Position numbers and translations under genes: made by a program. Below, piece by piece: positions 6,682-7,933 of a stretch of 7,933 nucleotides of DNA. Source of the stretch: Alphaproteobacteria bacterium UBA2954 (GTDB lineage Bacteria > Pseudomonadota > Alphaproteobacteria > Puniceispirillales > Puniceispirillaceae). Below the pieces are notes generated by a model. That model saw only the letters and a program-made list of their open reading frames with translations. It searched no databases and was not told the origin of the DNA. Where the stretch lies: assembly GCA_002348585.1 (NCBI GenBank), contig DEBO01000018.1:1-7933 (forward strand), written 5' to 3'. Within the stretch, counting starts at the first letter, position 1. Every line of letters begins with the position of its first letter.

Positions 6682-7933
6682 ATGAAAATTGTTATTTGTG
6701 GGGCAGGGATTGTCGGCAGCGCGATTGCGCGCCACTTAGCCGCAGAGCAGAATGACGTTACCGTGATCGACGCTGATCCTGACAAAATTCAACGGATTAT
6801 TGAAGTTGCTGATGTTGGAGCTGTAACAGGTGTTGCTTCGCATCCAGATATGCTCGAACAAGCGGGCACGGCGGATGCAAAACTTTTAATTGCAGTGACA
6901 GAATCTGACGAAGTAAATATGGCGGCCTGCCAAGTCGCCTACACAATTTTTCAAACCCCGACTAGAATTGCGCGGATCAGGTCACGTGCTTATCTAGATC
7001 CTGGCGTTAAGTCTCTTTACGGACCTGAACATCTGCCTATCGACCACATTATTTCGCCCGAAGTTGAGGTATCCGCCGCCGCCGCGCGTCAATTGCAACT
7101 ACCAGGTGCGTTTGACGTAAAAGATATGGTGAAGGGAAAAATTAGGCTCATTGGCGTTTTATGCCGTGAAAACTGTCCAATTTTGGCGACCCCAATCCGA
7201 CACCTTACTGGTTTGTTTCCTGGTCTATCGATGACGATTATTGCTATTATCCGAGGGAATGAAGTTATTGTGCCTAGAGACGGTACAGATATGATGCAAC
7301 CTGAAGACAGGGTTTATTTTGTCTGTGACGCTGAACATACTGATAGAGCGATGGCAAGCTTTGGCCATACCGAAAAGGAAGCCCATTCAGTTGTCATTGC
7401 CGGCGGCGGCAATATTGGCATTTTGCTTGCGCAGGATATCGAAGCAAACTCAAGCAACACATTATGCCATGTGATTGAAAAGGATAAAGGGCAGGCTCGC
7501 TTAATAGCAGAAAAATTACAACAAACGGCTGTTACCTGTGGCAACTCATTGGAAGCTGATATCCTGACCGAAGCCGGCGTGGGAGGAACAGATACTTTTG
7601 TGGCAGTTTCAAACGATGATGAAGTTAATATACTATCGGCGTTGCTAGCCAAAAGAATGGGAGCACGTCATACAGTCGCTCTGGTTAATATGCCTCAATT
7701 TGTGCCCTTGATAAGCGCACTTGGTGTTGATGCGATTATTAACCCGCCAATGATTACGGTATCATCAATTCTTGAACATGTTAGGCGTGGGCGCATTTTG
7801 GATGTTCATTCTGTTGTCGAAGAGCTAGGTGAGGTTCTAGAAGCAGAAGCACTTTCCACATCACCCCTAGTTGGCATGCCTTTGCGAAAAGCTCGAATAC
7901 CCAAAGGGATCGCTATTGGGGCAATTCTTCGTC
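6682..7933 (+). CDS. trkA: Trk system potassium uptake protein TrkA, N-terminal 417 residues (3' end outside window)
   Basis: Peripheral, NAD(H)-binding regulatory subunit of the Trk/Ktr-type potassium uptake system, acting on the cytoplasmic face of the TrkH/TrkG channel. The window shows 417 codons of a protein normally about 458 long. The duplicated RCK layout is visible. The first Rossmann fold begins MKIVICGAGIVGSAIA (GxGxxG at 7-12) with acidic Asp30 ending strand 2 (VTVIDADP). A first RCK-C (TrkA-C) region spans about 140-225. The second Rossmann fold begins VVIAGGGNIG (241-246) with VIEKD as the matching acidic strand end. Near the end NPPMITVSSILEHVRRGRI is a typical TrkA signature leading to the second RCK-C. 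The ATG at 6682 has AGAGAG at 6671-6676. It has no stop because the window ends. Its place after ntrX matches the usual alphaproteobacterial order, where hfq often follows. Confidence 0.93.
   Translation, partial: MKIVICGAGIVGSAIARHLAAEQNDVTVIDADPDKIQRIIEVADVGAVTGVASHPDMLEQAGTADAKLLIAVTESDEVNMAACQVAYTIFQTPTRIARIRSRAYLDPGVKSLYGPEHLPIDHIISPEVEVSAAAARQLQLPGAFDVKDMVKGKIRLIGVLCRENCPILATPIRHLTGLFPGLSMTIIAIIRGNEVIVPRDGTDMMQPEDRVYFVCDAEHTDRAMASFGHTEKEAHSVVIAGGGNIGILLAQDIEANSSNTLCHVIEKDKGQARLIAEKLQQTAVTCGNSLEADILTEAGVGGTDTFVAVSNDDEVNILSALLAKRMGARHTVALVNMPQFVPLISALGVDAIINPPMITVSSILEHVRRGRILDVHSVVEELGEVLEAEALSTSPLVGMPLRKARIPKGIAIGAILR

Noticed and set aside
6510..6785. Reverse-strand open frame of 91 codons across the ntrX-trkA gap
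   Set aside because: It overlaps the well-supported 5' end of trkA, has no recognisable domain, and its composition looks like an antisense shadow.
7314..7652. Reverse-strand open frame of 112 codons inside trkA
   Set aside because: It lies wholly within the second Rossmann fold of TrkA in antisense. The Ser/Thr/Ala-rich product is typical of a shadow frame.

Overview
The window reads as a conserved alphaproteobacterial nitrogen-regulation locus: the 3' end of a DusB/NifR3-type tRNA-dihydrouridine synthase gene, then ntrB, ntrC, ntrY, ntrX and the 5' part of trkA, all on the + strand. This gene order (dusB/nifR3-ntrBC-ntrYX-trkA) is a known alphaproteobacterial arrangement. The base composition is moderate and rather AT-rich for the class, so a lower-GC, possibly marine (SAR116-like) lineage is my guess. 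I cannot prove this from the window. There are no signs of mobile elements, CRISPR, tRNA or rRNA genes.

Layout: 1-213 is the partial dusB tail. 230-1420 is ntrB, a soluble PAS histidine kinase. 1417-2847 is ntrC, which overlaps ntrB by four bases and starts at TTG. 2894-5137 is ntrY, a membrane histidine kinase. About 5137-6513 is ntrX, whose start touches the ntrY stop. 6514-6681 is an AT-rich gap with no gene. 6682-7933 is trkA, cut off by the window end. Gene spacing up to ntrX is tight (overlaps or gaps of at most 46 bases), which suggests one transcript. The gap before trkA is the only place with room for a separate promoter.

How the genes work together: by family knowledge, NtrB (controlled by PII proteins) phosphorylates NtrC in response to nitrogen status. 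NtrY is a transmembrane kinase paired with the response regulator NtrX, and the two pairs may cross-talk. TrkA is the NAD-binding regulatory subunit of Trk potassium uptake. DusB modifies tRNA.

The main surprise is in NtrC. Its receiver domain and C-terminal Fis-type DNA-binding domain look intact, but its central AAA+ domain has lost most of the residues needed for ATP hydrolysis and sigma-54 contact. Walker A is degraded (AESGSRKQ), Walker B reads NN instead of DE, the GAFTGA loop is degenerate with about 12 residues missing after it, and one arginine-finger position is Glu. NtrX keeps a good Walker A and B and both arginine fingers but has no GAFTGA motif. Neither regulator therefore looks like a classical sigma-54 activator. 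NtrC in particular looks like a phosphorylation-controlled DNA-binding protein built on a dead ATPase.
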